From positions 41,027 to 94,341 of the forward strand of contig JAAEZH010000021.1 in NCBI GenBank assembly GCA_018222965.1: a stretch of 53,315 nucleotides of DNA, read 5' to 3'. The notes beneath the pieces are model-generated. The model was not told where the DNA came from. It searched no databases and saw only the letters and a list, made by a program, of their open reading frames with translations. This stretch comes from Bacteroidota bacterium (lineage in GTDB: Bacteria; Bacteroidota; Bacteroidia; Chitinophagales; Saprospiraceae). The position numbers and the translations under genes were made by a program. Of the stretch, positions 26,307 through 34,946 are shown piece after piece (position 1 is the stretch's first letter; each line of letters opens with the position of its first letter).

Positions 26307-26369
26307 TTCCGTTGGTTCCGTTGGTTCCGTTGGTTCCGTTGGTTCCGTTGATTCCGTTGATTCCGTTGA
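26307..26369. repeat. 9-bp minisatellite, seven units
   Basis: Four copies of TTCCGTTGG are followed by three of TTCCGTTGA with no interruption. It lies 55-117 bp upstream of the VWA gene, in its likely promoter or 5' leader. The array could change length by slippage. Confidence 0.95.
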
Positions 26370-26435
26370 AACGTGGAACGTCCGACGTAGCACGAATGAG
26401 GATGAGCATTTATTGTTTCTTCGCTAAACGCTCCC

Positions 26436-26855
26436 CTACAATTCCAGATGTTTAATCCGCATAGTTGGTCCGGGGCACAGGGCTTTGTGGCAATTCATAC
26501 AGGCATCGACCATATTTCGGTAATGCGGTTCTGCTGCATCAGCTGCTGCTTCCTGCAGTTGGGTGACACTTTGTTCGTAGGCCAGGGCAAAACTGTGGTA
26601 GATATCTGAAGCTGCTTTTTCCGGTTCGGTGGCTTGCGCCGAATGAATCTTCTTAAAAGCTACAGAGACTTCCGGTTTTTCCCCATTCTGGATTTGTTCT
26701 TTTATCCGCATCCCGTCATCGTACATATCGCGCATGAGCAGGGCCAGTTCGCTATCGCCATTGGGGTTAAGGGGCGCCTTTTTAGGGGCCTCAGGTTGGC
26801 TTTCCGCGCAAGCGAAAAACAGAAACAGGAAAATAAAGAAGGCCAAAATTCGCAT
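26436..26855 (-). CDS. lipoprotein with a C-terminal CxxCH haem motif
   Basis: The 139-residue protein starts at MRILAFFIF and has a lipobox FFAC (Cys16). A helical middle (about 35-110) leads to DACMNCHKALCPGPTMRIKH at the C-terminus. CMNCH fits covalent haem attachment, and a C-terminal motif after four helices resembles class II cytochrome c (cytochrome c' type). It is probably a periplasmic or outer-membrane-anchored electron carrier or sensor. No respiratory genes are adjacent. Confidence 0.7.
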   Translation of the reverse strand: MRILAFFIFLFLFFACAESQPEAPKKAPLNPNGDSELALLMRDMYDDGMRIKEQIQNGEKPEVSVAFKKIHSAQATEPEKAASDIYHSFALAYEQSVTQLQEAAADAAEPHYRNMVDACMNCHKALCPGPTMRIKHLEL

Positions 26856-27229
26856 AATTTGATGTGTTTGGAATAAAAGTAGCAATTTACCAGAATAGGA
26901 ACTTCCGGTAAAAGGCCTCAATTGTCAATTAAATTACGTGATTCACAAATTAGAATGGAGTGCCGGCAAAATTTTCACAAAATGCACCTATATTGAGGTA
27001 ACAAAGCAACCAGCCAGGGTATTCCTTTAGGAGCAACCCATTGCTTTTTAGGAATTCTCTCCACTTTGGGTAACCTGATACCAATTTAACTGATTGATCC
27101 AGTAGGTATTTAGGGAGCGTTATTTACAACCGTTTTAGCTGTCCATTATCATATTAGTAAACCACCAATACCTGAACCCATAGGGTAAATCTCAATTCGG
27201 AAGTATTCCGGCAACCAAAAGCTAGTATT
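26856..27229. other. gene-free stretch upstream of the haloperoxidase gene
   Basis: This 374-bp divergent region carries AT-rich sequence and presumably both promoters, but I could not match a -33/-7 pair or any stable hairpin with confidence. Confidence 0.4.
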
Positions 27230-29968
27230 ATGAAATTAAGAATCTTTACACTTTTGTCATTGATGTTTTTTTCCTTCTTCGTGGAAGTGCAGGCTCAACA
27301 GTCTGTAGCCCGCGAGTGGAATGAACTCATCCTGACAGGCATTCGAAACGATTTTGCCCGACCAACGGTGCACGCTCGTAATCTTTGGCATACGTCGATT
27401 GCCATGTATGACGCCTGGGCTGTCTTTGATGACGTTGCCGAGACCTATTTGCTCGGTAAAACAGTAGGCGATTTCACCTGTGATTTTGATGGTTTTATTA
27501 TACCTGTCGATCCGGATGAGGTGGAAGAAGCTCGTGAGGAAGCAATTAGTTATGCGGTCTTTCGCCTCTTCCTGAATCGTTTTCTGACTTCACCCGGTGC
27601 TGGTGTTTCCATCCCCGCAGTCTACAATTTTTTCCTCACAGAAGGATATGATCCCGCTTTTACCGATACAGACTATACCACCGGAAATCCGGCGGCTCTG
27701 GGTAATTATATTGCCCAATGTATTATTGACTTTGGTCTGCAGGATGGCTCTAATCAGGAAAATCAATATGCCAATGAATATTACGAGCCGGTAAATCCAC
27801 CAATGGTTATTTACGAACCAGGCAATCCGGATATCATTGATTATAACCGCTGGCAACCGCTTACGCTGGATTCATTTGTGGATCAAAGTGGTAATCCCAT
27901 TCCCATCAACACGCCTCCCTTCCTCGGGCCTGAGTGGGGACAGGTAACGCCTTTTTCTCTGGGAACGGAAGATGTAACCATCTATGAGCGTGACGGATTT
28001 GATTATCTGGTCTATCACGATCCGGGGGATCCTTGTTTATTAGATACCCTGGAAATTGGGGGGCTTTCCGAAGAATATAAATGGAACCATTCGCTTGTAG
28101 CTGTTTGGTCTAGTCATTTAGATCCTTCAGACGGAGTGATGATTGATATTTCTCCGGCGAGTATTGGTAATATACCAGAGTCGGAGTATCCTACAAGCAT
28201 CCCTGAATTGCCCGACTTCTACAATTTGCTGGAAGGTGGAGACCCAAGTACGGGACATGCCATAAACCCGCATACAGGTATGCCTTATGAACAACAAATC
28301 GTACCCCGGGGAGACTATAGCCGTATTTTGGCAGAGTTCTGGGCCGATGGTCCCGATTCAGAAACCCCTCCCGGACACTGGTTTACCATACTAAACTACG
28401 TAAATGACCATCCGGAGTTTGAAAAACGCTTCCACGGTACCAGCGAAATCCTCGGTGATTTGGAATGGGATGTGAAAGCCTATTTCACACTGGGAGGAAC
28501 TATGCACGATGTTGCAGTAGCTGTTTGGGGTATAAAAGGTTGGTATGATTATATTCGGCCGGTAGCTGCTATTCGGGCTATGGCTGACCGCGGACAAAGT
28601 TCTGATCCGGATCTGCCAAACTATGATCCAGGTGGGATTATTTTGATCCCCGGAAAGATCGAAATGGTTGAATCCGGTGATCCATTGGCCGGAGATATGG
28701 ATGAACATGTTGACAAGATCAAAGTGCTTGCATGGAAAGGGCCAGACTTTATTATAGATCCTGAAGTGGATGAAGCCGGTGTTGGCTGGATACTGGCCGA
28801 AAACTGGTACCCATATCAGCGTCCGTCTTTCGTGACGCCTCCATTTGCAGGTTATGTATCCGGGCACTCCACCTTTTCCAGAGCAGCTGCCGAAGTAATG
28901 ACGCTTTTGACCGGGGATGAATATTTCCCAGGTGGTATGGGCGTATTTGAATGTCCGCAAAATGAATTCCTGGTATTTGAAGAAGGTCCGTCCATGGATA
29001 TTGAGCTCCAGTGGGCTACTTACCGGGATGCTTCTGATCAGTGTAGTTTGTCTCGGATTTGGGGGGGTATTCACCCGCCCGTAGATGATATTCCGGGGCG
29101 TCACATTGGTATTGTGATGGGACCTGCGGCTTTCCACCTTGCCGAAAGTTATTTCTACAATGACGCAGACTTCGATGGGTATTATAACTACGAGGATTGT
29201 GATGATAATGATGAGACCATTTATCCGGGAGCTCCAGAGCTTTGCGATGAAAAAGACAATGATTGCAACGGACTGGTAGATGATGAAATTCCACTCTTTA
29301 CTTACTACGTTGATAATGACAACGACGGTTATGGAAGTGGTATGCTATTCTTTGATACCTGTGCCATGGTACCACCAGCAGGTTACGTGGATAATGATCT
29401 CGATTGCGATGATGAGAACGAATTAATCAATCCGGATGCAGATGAGATTTGTGACGAGATCGACAACAACTGTAACGGTATGGTGGATGATGGTCTGGAA
29501 GTCTTCACCTATTACGTTGACCAGGATGAAGATGGTTTTGGTAATTCCGATCTAAGCCTCGACACCTGTGGTGCTGAAGCGCCTGTTGGTTATGTTACCA
29601 ATGATGAAGATTGCGACGACACGGATGACACCGTATATCCTGGTGCCGATGAACCTAATGATGGGGTAGATAATGATTGCAACGGCATCATTGATGATTT
29701 CGTTTCAACCAACGAATACCTGGCCGAGGGTTGGGAAGTATATCCGAATCCGGTAGAGAATGAACTTATAGCTACGCAGGATTTCTTCATGGATGGTGTT
29801 TACAATATCACCTCTATGGATGGAAGACTGATTCGAACAGCTCCCGTTTCTTTCTCCGGAGGGCAGGCAATTATTGACTTCAGTGATGTGCCAAGAGGTG
29901 TTTACATGATTACCTTCTATGATGACGAAAATGTACGTCGTTATGTAGGTAAAGTGATTCGACTCTAA
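27230..29968 (+). CDS. vanadium-dependent haloperoxidase/PAP2 protein with MopE repeats and T9SS tail
   Basis: The 912-residue exported protein has a signal peptide ending VQAQ. Its PAP2/vanadium-haloperoxidase core carries the complete oxyanion pocket: Lys436-x6-Arg443-Pro (KGWYDYIRP), SGHS (544-547) and SRIWGGIH with Arg609-x5-His615. Three MopE-type calcium motifs follow (about 656-685, 725-754 and 794-823), each of the DCDD...C(D/N)xxDN(D/N)CNG kind, linked by YYVDxDxDG segments; the third has lost its first Cys pair partner (ADEPNDGVDN). The C-terminus from YPNPVENEL is a T9SS sorting domain. Halide oxidation or phosphatase activity cannot be separated by sequence alone. It ends at a strong terminator. 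Confidence 0.88.
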   Translation: MKLRIFTLLSLMFFSFFVEVQAQQSVAREWNELILTGIRNDFARPTVHARNLWHTSIAMYDAWAVFDDVAETYLLGKTVGDFTCDFDGFIIPVDPDEVEEAREEAISYAVFRLFLNRFLTSPGAGVSIPAVYNFFLTEGYDPAFTDTDYTTGNPAALGNYIAQCIIDFGLQDGSNQENQYANEYYEPVNPPMVIYEPGNPDIIDYNRWQPLTLDSFVDQSGNPIPINTPPFLGPEWGQVTPFSLGTEDVTIYERDGFDYLVYHDPGDPCLLDTLEIGGLSEEYKWNHSLVAVWSSHLDPSDGVMIDISPASIGNIPESEYPTSIPELPDFYNLLEGGDPSTGHAINPHTGMPYEQQIVPRGDYSRILAEFWADGPDSETPPGHWFTILNYVNDHPEFEKRFHGTSEILGDLEWDVKAYFTLGGTMHDVAVAVWGIKGWYDYIRPVAAIRAMADRGQSSDPDLPNYDPGGIILIPGKIEMVESGDPLAGDMDEHVDKIKVLAWKGPDFIIDPEVDEAGVGWILAENWYPYQRPSFVTPPFAGYVSGHSTFSRAAAEVMTLLTGDEYFPGGMGVFECPQNEFLVFEEGPSMDIELQWATYRDASDQCSLSRIWGGIHPPVDDIPGRHIGIVMGPAAFHLAESYFYNDADFDGYYNYEDCDDNDETIYPGAPELCDEKDNDCNGLVDDEIPLFTYYVDNDNDGYGSGMLFFDTCAMVPPAGYVDNDLDCDDENELINPDADEICDEIDNNCNGMVDDGLEVFTYYVDQDEDGFGNSDLSLDTCGAEAPVGYVTNDEDCDDTDDTVYPGADEPNDGVDNDCNGIIDDFVSTNEYLAEGWEVYPNPVENELIATQDFFMDGVYNITSMDGRLIRTAPVSFSGGQAIIDFSDVPRGVYMITFYDDENVRRYVGKVIRL

Positions 29969-29990
29969 ACCCACGGAATTCATAAAGTGA

Positions 29991-30032
29991 AAATCCCGAA
30001 TCTGCTGTCAGCGGATTCGGGATTCTTTTTTT
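29991..30032 (+). terminator. terminator of the haloperoxidase gene
   Basis: AATCCCGAATC (29992-30002) pairs perfectly with GATTCGGGATT (30014-30024), with an extra inner GCT/AGC, followed by C and seven T. It lies 23 bp after the stop codon. Confidence 0.93.
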
Positions 30033-30051
30033 GAACTAAGTGACGATTGGG

Positions 30052-30600
30052 TTACTTCAGTTTGATCATTTTGATTTGCAGGGTATAGGCTCCGCTATCC
30101 AATCCTTCAGCACCGACGACACCAATTACGACCTGATAAGGATTTTTGGTGGCCAGTAAATCCGTAACAGTTCGGGTGTGATCCTGGGTTTTGCCCCGTC
30201 TTTTATAGTCCCATTTATGATCCACTTCACAGCGAACGCAGGAAGGCAAATTTGGCACAATTGGCGGGTTGGGGCCGGTTCCCGTCTGGTAAGCGTAGAG
30301 GCTGAAGTTTGCGTTCTTATCTTCCGGAATCACCCTAACCTCCATTTGGGAATAACTGGGAAGCGGGATGATATACAGCACGTGATTTCCCGTGAATTTA
30401 TGGGATTGCGTGCCCGGAAAACAAGCATTGGCTCCATCCCATGCCCAGCTGAGATCCTCCATGGGAGCTCCTTCTTCCAGATTACCCTTTACTTCCTGGG
30501 TTTGGTTTGCTTCCCATTCAAGGGAGGTGACGATGTGGTCTTGTGCCTTCATAATAATGGGTAAGAGCAATATAAAGCATTGCAAAACTAAGCTTTTCAT
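30052..30600 (-). CDS. secreted protein of unknown function
   Basis: The 182-residue protein has a signal peptide ending IMKAQ. The remainder looks beta-rich, with WAWDGANACFPGTQSHKF, LPSCVRCEVDHKWDYKR and a C-terminal GLDSGAYTLQIKM of the kind seen at the end of pre-peptidase C-terminal-like sandwiches. The family is not recognised. It ends convergently with the haloperoxidase gene and starts 28 bp after the upstream PLP enzyme gene, so it may be co-transcribed with it. Confidence 0.65.
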   Translation of the reverse strand: MKSLVLQCFILLLPIIMKAQDHIVTSLEWEANQTQEVKGNLEEGAPMEDLSWAWDGANACFPGTQSHKFTGNHVLYIIPLPSYSQMEVRVIPEDKNANFSLYAYQTGTGPNPPIVPNLPSCVRCEVDHKWDYKRRGKTQDHTRTVTDLLATKNPYQVVIGVVGAEGLDSGAYTLQIKMIKLK

Positions 30601-30628
30601 GTTAATCCGTTTTTGGGGAACACTCGAA

Positions 30629-32050
30629 TCAGGCTACCTGAGACTCCTGCCCGTTTTTAAGAGAGATATCTTTGTATTTCAGCAAGAACTGAATAAGCTT
30701 GTCGATGTCTTCCCTGTTGGAAATATATCCAACTGATACGCGTACAGCCCCTCGTAGTGTCTCCATAAACTGAAGCACATTCATGTAATTGATCTCAGTC
30801 TTATCTATGAAGTACCGGCTCAGTTCTTCAGCGGTCAGGCAGTGGTTGGTTTCATCAATACCCGGATTGCAAAAGCAACCGGTACGCAGGGAGAGCATTT
30901 TTTCGGCGGCTTCTTCTTCCAACTTATAGAATGGATAGACTTTCCCATCCTGATCAAAAACGTTGAAGATCACCGTGCCGCCTCGCTTTTTCAAATCCTT
31001 TGGACCAAAAATCTGAACCAGATCATGGCCATTGCTGTGTTTGAGCTTTTTTAGTTCCTGTATGAGATAGGCTGTAATTTCTGATACCCGGTCTGAAATG
31101 CGCTCGATGCCAATGTTTTTGATGTAATCCAGTCCGATTTTAAGAGCGGGTATGTCGAGGTAGTTCAGGGTGCCATCTTCGAAGCGCTCGTGGCCTTCAG
31201 CGAGGAAGTAGTCGGGATATTTAACGGTAACCAGAGAAACCGTACCTCCCGCAAACCAGGGTTTGCGGAGCTTGTGAAATTTATTCTTGTGGATAAACAA
31301 ACAACCCAGCCCTGTCGGGTATCCGAATATTTTGTAAAAGGATACACTGACGAAATCAGGCTTGTACACGCTGAGGTCGAGTCGACTGCTGGGAACAAAA
31401 GCCGCTGCATCCAGCAACACATCCCATCCTTCCGCATTCGCTTTTTTGATCCAGTCCAGGGAGTGTTTGATGCCGGATACGTTGGATTGGGCCGGAAAGG
31501 CAAAGAGCTTGTTTTTCTTTTCCGGTTGCGCCTTTAACATGGCATTCATGGTGCTTTCGTCAATACCCAGGTTATCTGTGCGAATGGGAATGTATTCAAA
31601 GCTTCCGCCTCCATGCAGGCAGAATTCGCGGATGCCGTTTACAGAGTTGTGGTTGTCTGAGAGGAGCATGAAGTGCCCCTTTTGGTCAAAGGGATAACAT
31701 TCACCGACAATTTTCAACGCATTGGATGCATTGGCTGTAAAGACACAGATGTAATCTTCTGTTGCCCGAAAATACTCCAGTATGGCCTTGCGGGTTTCTT
31801 CCACGGCACGGGTTGATTGCATGGAAGTTGGATTTACGGAGTGCGGGTTGCCGTATACTTCCTTTTTCAGAAAGTTCATGTGTTGCTCAATCTGACTCTC
31901 GGCATAGAGGTTTCCGCCGGTAAAGTCCAGATAGGTATGTCCGCCTTTTTCCAGTCGGGAAAAATCCTTCTCTCGAAGATCAGCAAAGAATTGATCATTG
32001 GAAGAAGTGGGCACAGCAGCTTCTTTCCGGAGCTTTTTAAAGAGTTTCAT
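30629..32050 (-). CDS. class V aminotransferase, molybdenum cofactor sulfurase-like
   Basis: The 473-residue enzyme closely follows the N-terminal NifS-like domain of eukaryotic MoCo sulfurases (ABA3/HMCS). The PLP lysine sits in SFYKIFGYPTGLG (Lys240), the PLP Asp in VLLDAAAF, and the Cys region is RTGCFCNPGID. The persulfide Cys equivalent (second Cys) is kept, while the third family Cys after NPG is Asp. No MOSC domain is fused; a separate MOSC gene lies about 4 kb away. It may be a cysteine desulfurase for Mo enzymes or another sulfur acceptor. The ATG at 32050 was chosen over one 11 codons upstream because the alignment-like core begins soon after. Confidence 0.8.
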   Translation of the reverse strand: MKLFKKLRKEAAVPTSSNDQFFADLREKDFSRLEKGGHTYLDFTGGNLYAESQIEQHMNFLKKEVYGNPHSVNPTSMQSTRAVEETRKAILEYFRATEDYICVFTANASNALKIVGECYPFDQKGHFMLLSDNHNSVNGIREFCLHGGGSFEYIPIRTDNLGIDESTMNAMLKAQPEKKNKLFAFPAQSNVSGIKHSLDWIKKANAEGWDVLLDAAAFVPSSRLDLSVYKPDFVSVSFYKIFGYPTGLGCLFIHKNKFHKLRKPWFAGGTVSLVTVKYPDYFLAEGHERFEDGTLNYLDIPALKIGLDYIKNIGIERISDRVSEITAYLIQELKKLKHSNGHDLVQIFGPKDLKKRGGTVIFNVFDQDGKVYPFYKLEEEAAEKMLSLRTGCFCNPGIDETNHCLTAEELSRYFIDKTEINYMNVLQFMETLRGAVRVSVGYISNREDIDKLIQFLLKYKDISLKNGQESQVA

Positions 32051-32249
32051 TTGCAATTGGTTAGGCTCACAGGAGTTGGGCATCGCAATTGCCCAACATA
32101 CTTTAAGAGTTTTTACTCCTCAAATTTCCATAAAAAATGCCAATTGTCAAGGGGTTTTCAGGCTGGTCAATTCGGTTTTTCAAAAAATCACCGAACATTC
32201 AGCGGATTCATTCTTTTTAAAAATGAATCTCAAAAAAAATAGATACAAT

Positions 32250-32477
32250 ATGAAAATCTCGAAATTCTTTGCGCTTATCGCTTTTTTCGCGCTGGCTATG
32301 ACTTTTGTTTCCTGTCAACGTGATTACACTTGTACCTGTACGACTTACGATGCAGACGGAAATGTACTTGGATCATCCACTTCGGTCATTACAGATACCA
32401 GAAATGAAGCCAAAGCAGCTTGTGACGAAGGAGATAGTAATATTCTCGGTGTAGAGACTGAGTGTGAACTTGATTAA
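32250..32477 (+). CDS. small lipoprotein of unknown function
   Basis: The 75-residue protein starts MKISKFFALI and has a lipobox VSC (Cys22). The mature ~54 residues have four Cys (CTC, C at 58 and at 72) and the sequence TYDADGNVLGSSTSV. Short lipoproteins of this kind are common and unnamed in Bacteroidota. It is monocistronic, preceded by an AT-rich leader with an 8-bp inverted repeat (GATTCATT at 32205-32212, AATGAATC at 32222-32229) and followed by a terminator. Confidence 0.75.
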   Translation: MKISKFFALIAFFALAMTFVSCQRDYTCTCTTYDADGNVLGSSTSVITDTRNEAKAACDEGDSNILGVETECELD

Positions 32478-32533
32478 TATTCTTCGTCGCCGGTTAGCCG
32501 GTGAAGAAACCAAAAGATCAATTTGATCTCCCG

Positions 32534-32564
32534 AATGGCCTGGATTTTCTCCGGGCCATTTTTT
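32534..32564 (+). terminator. terminator of the small lipoprotein gene
   Basis: AATGGCCTGGA pairs with TCCGGGCCATT across all 11 positions (one T-G) around a TTTTC loop, followed by a T-run. The T-run overlaps the stop codon of the convergent minus-strand gene at 32563. Confidence 0.9.
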
Positions 32565-33864
32565 ATAAGTGGGTGTAGTGATCCAGATAGATCTTCCACG
32601 CACCATTTCGTTTTTTCCAGAATAGCGTAAATCGCACTTCCGATAAATAGATCTCGCCTTCGTGGATGGTGCGAAGTCTGGAAATGCCTCTTTGAAGCGC
32701 TACATCTCCGTGCACTTCCAAACTAATGTTTTCCAGTTTCCAGTCTACCCCCCTGTCTTTTAAGCCCAGCCAGTAATTGTCGAGTGCCTCGCGGCCGGTA
32801 ATTTCGGTGTTATTGCCCACGAGGTATGCTTCATCCGCATAAAAGGATGCCAGTTTAAGCATGTCATTTTCGGCGAAAGCCGCTTCCATATCCCGATTAA
32901 GTTGAAGGATTCTGTGTGGTTTATCGCCAGCCTGCGTTTTTTTGGGCCCGGTGTAGTTTTCAAGTCCGTCTAGCCAATGGATCAGGTTTAGGACAAACTG
33001 CGCATTCTGAGGCGCATATTCCGAATTGAAACCGGCCTTCAGGCCATTGCCCGTAACCTGTGCGGTAAACATGGCCGCTTCCCCAAAAACAGCGAGTTGC
33101 CCTTCGCCGAAAGGCAAAACTGCTCCCTGGTGAAAACCTGCCAGAGACAGCCTTTCCGTTTCCGGATTGAAGCGCCAGGCAGTATCAGGCTGCAGACTTA
33201 TATGCCTTTCGGCGAATGAAATGATGGGAGTGGCATTGTCCGGAATTTGGAATGCCGAACCGGTAAATGTGCTTAGCCGCTCAATTTTCTCTCCCTTTTT
33301 CAGACCATTGGTTATGGCGTGATCGGCCAAGCCCTGCTCCCGGAAAAAGACGGAAGGTGGCCAGAATGCATCTCCCGTGCGCGCAAATCCATTGATGAAT
33401 TCAAATCCGAATGCAGCCCCCAACTCCTGAGCAGCTCCGGCAAAGGGCATGTGATCGGCAATGAGCAGGAGTTTCCCGCCTGACTCCACCCAATCGGAAA
33501 TTACCTTGATCTCTTTTTCGCTAAAAGCGGATGGATTGGGCAAAACCCAATTGCCGATGTTGTCTGCGTGCAGCGGATTGGCAATAACCAGGATATCTAC
33601 CGCCTTCAAGGGTTCCTTTGAATCAAGCAGGTCTGTTCCCGCTTTAACCCTGTACCCGTCCTGCTCCAGAAGTCGGGTAAAAGCGGTAAATCCGCCATCC
33701 CGGGTATGGAAGTTGTTGTGCGCTCCATCAATTAAAATAACCGGCCCTTCATCATTCGGCCAGGCTGCCTGCTGAATATCAAAAGTGTAAAGGGTGTCCG
33801 GCATTTGCTGGGCATAGGAAAAGGATACCATCCAAATCAGCAAGCTTAGTAGAGGTAATTTCAT
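32563..33864 (-). CDS. exported DUF4350-like protein fused to a SnoaL/DUF4440 domain
   Basis: The 433-residue protein has a signal peptide ending SYAQ. Residues about 40-300 resemble the GldG/DUF4350-type class I glutamine-amidotransferase-like fold: GPVILIDGAHNNFHT, VDILVIANPLH, and GGKLLLIADHMPFAGA. The last ~120 residues (from RILQLNRDMEAAFAENDMLK to the end) match a nuclear-transport-factor-2-like SnoaL/DUF4440 domain. The fusion is unusual; both parts often lack known substrates. It starts 3 bp after the DUF6624 gene, indicating an operon. It contains three iterated motif copies. Confidence 0.72.
   Translation of the reverse strand: MKLPLLSLLIWMVSFSYAQQMPDTLYTFDIQQAAWPNDEGPVILIDGAHNNFHTRDGGFTAFTRLLEQDGYRVKAGTDLLDSKEPLKAVDILVIANPLHADNIGNWVLPNPSAFSEKEIKVISDWVESGGKLLLIADHMPFAGAAQELGAAFGFEFINGFARTGDAFWPPSVFFREQGLADHAITNGLKKGEKIERLSTFTGSAFQIPDNATPIISFAERHISLQPDTAWRFNPETERLSLAGFHQGAVLPFGEGQLAVFGEAAMFTAQVTGNGLKAGFNSEYAPQNAQFVLNLIHWLDGLENYTGPKKTQAGDKPHRILQLNRDMEAAFAENDMLKLASFYADEAYLVGNNTEITGREALDNYWLGLKDRGVDWKLENISLEVHGDVALQRGISRLRTIHEGEIYLSEVRFTLFWKKRNGAWKIYLDHYTHL
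32868..32881 (-). other. iterated motif copy 7
   Basis: Minus strand reads GGCTTTCGCCGAAA; codons GCT TTC GCC GAA AAT (Ala-Phe-Ala-Glu-Asn) in the SnoaL domain. Confidence 0.8.
33102..33115 (-). other. iterated motif copy 8
   Basis: Minus strand reads GCCTTTCGGCGAAG; codons TTC GGC GAA GGG (Phe-Gly-Glu-Gly). Confidence 0.8.
33204..33217 (+). other. iterated motif copy 9
   Basis: Reads GCCTTTCGGCGAAT on the plus strand, antisense to the DUF4350-like gene; sense codons TTC GCC GAA AGG (Phe-Ala-Glu-Arg). Confidence 0.8.
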
Positions 33865-33867
33865 GAT

Positions 33868-34827
33868 TTAATACTTTTCCTGCCACGCTTCATACTCGGG
33901 CAGACGTTTTTTGTAATCTTCCACATCCCATTCCAATCCGAATCGGCTGGCATATTCGCTAAGGGGCCCGAGCCCAACTTCTGCCCGGCGCTTGTCTACA
34001 TTGTCGGGATCTACAAGGGGCATGACATATTGCTCGTTGGTTTCGGGATTTCGACCGATTTGGCTGCCGTAAATTTGCTTGCGGCCCTCCCGTAAAGCTA
34101 CACGATCCTCGAGTAATGCCAGGGAACGGGCCTGGGCTTTCCCTTCTTCAACTGCCTTACGCATAACGGGCAGGTATTTTTGCTGGGTTTCGATATCGGC
34201 ATGTTGGATGACCAGAAAAAGGGCCTGACTGGCCTGTCCGCCTACTTCGTCAGGGCCGACCCAGCCGTGTTTATCCAAAATGTTTATCACTTTTTCGTGA
34301 TTGATACTGTCTTGAATAACCATCAATTGTATTAGGCTGTCTGTTGCGGGGGTGTCCCAGCCATGTACTTCGGCGGCAGCCATTAATTCCCTGCGAATGG
34401 CCTGGTCGTCTTCGTAGATTGTAAGTAGTTCTTTTTGGAGGGGTTTGTTGTATCCGGCTTCTCGGGCATCCAGATCGGCCTGTACTTTAGCCAGAATTTT
34501 ATCCCATTTTTTGAGACCGTGCAAATTTGCCAGGTCGGAGTCTTTGCTCATGTGACGCGCATTAATGTATCCGGCTTTATGAGCGGCTTTTAGTAATTTC
34601 AGAGCAGTTTTTTCTTCTCCGGCCAGGGAGGCAGAACAGGCTCCATCGTACAAATCCCGCGGATTGTCTTTTTTAATTTTAAAAGCTTCCAGGTAGGTAT
34701 TCATGGAAGCTTCGTAAGAGCCTTCTTCATATTGTTGCCAGGCTTCACTTACCAGCGCGTCGTAACCCTGGCCATAACCAACTTGAAAAGAGCAAATACA
34801 AAGGAGGGTGAAAAGCAAATTCTTCAT
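33868..34827 (-). CDS. exported DUF6624 protein with helical N-terminal repeat
   Basis: The 319-residue protein starts MKNLLFTLL and has a signal peptide ending YGQG. TPR-like helices (about 25-110, e.g. YEEGSYEASMNTYLEAF and KTALKLLKAAHKAGYI) precede a ~190-residue region matching DUF6624: QALFLVIQHADIETQQKYLP and LALLEDRVALREGRKQIYG, then IGRNPETNEQYVMPL. The domain's function is unknown. It is the first gene of a two-gene run with the DUF4350-like gene. Confidence 0.7.
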   Translation of the reverse strand: MKNLLFTLLCICSFQVGYGQGYDALVSEAWQQYEEGSYEASMNTYLEAFKIKKDNPRDLYDGACSASLAGEEKTALKLLKAAHKAGYINARHMSKDSDLANLHGLKKWDKILAKVQADLDAREAGYNKPLQKELLTIYEDDQAIRRELMAAAEVHGWDTPATDSLIQLMVIQDSINHEKVINILDKHGWVGPDEVGGQASQALFLVIQHADIETQQKYLPVMRKAVEEGKAQARSLALLEDRVALREGRKQIYGSQIGRNPETNEQYVMPLVDPDNVDKRRAEVGLGPLSEYASRFGLEWDVEDYKKRLPEYEAWQEKY

Positions 34828-34946
34828 AGGTAGTTTTTTGTGTGACACCTGTTTGATGCAGAATGCGAGTTTTTTGGTGTAACAGACAACGCACCAAAAG
34901 GCAAGTTGCTTTCATCTAATACTTTCAAAAGCTAGAATTATTCATT

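Noticed and set aside
26307-26369. Tandem array considered as a CRISPR
   Set aside because: Units are only 9 bp and directly adjacent, with no unique spacers and no cas genes.
28391-29137. Minus-strand open frame inside the haloperoxidase gene
   Set aside because: Lies opposite the catalytic core of a clear enzyme; no independent support.
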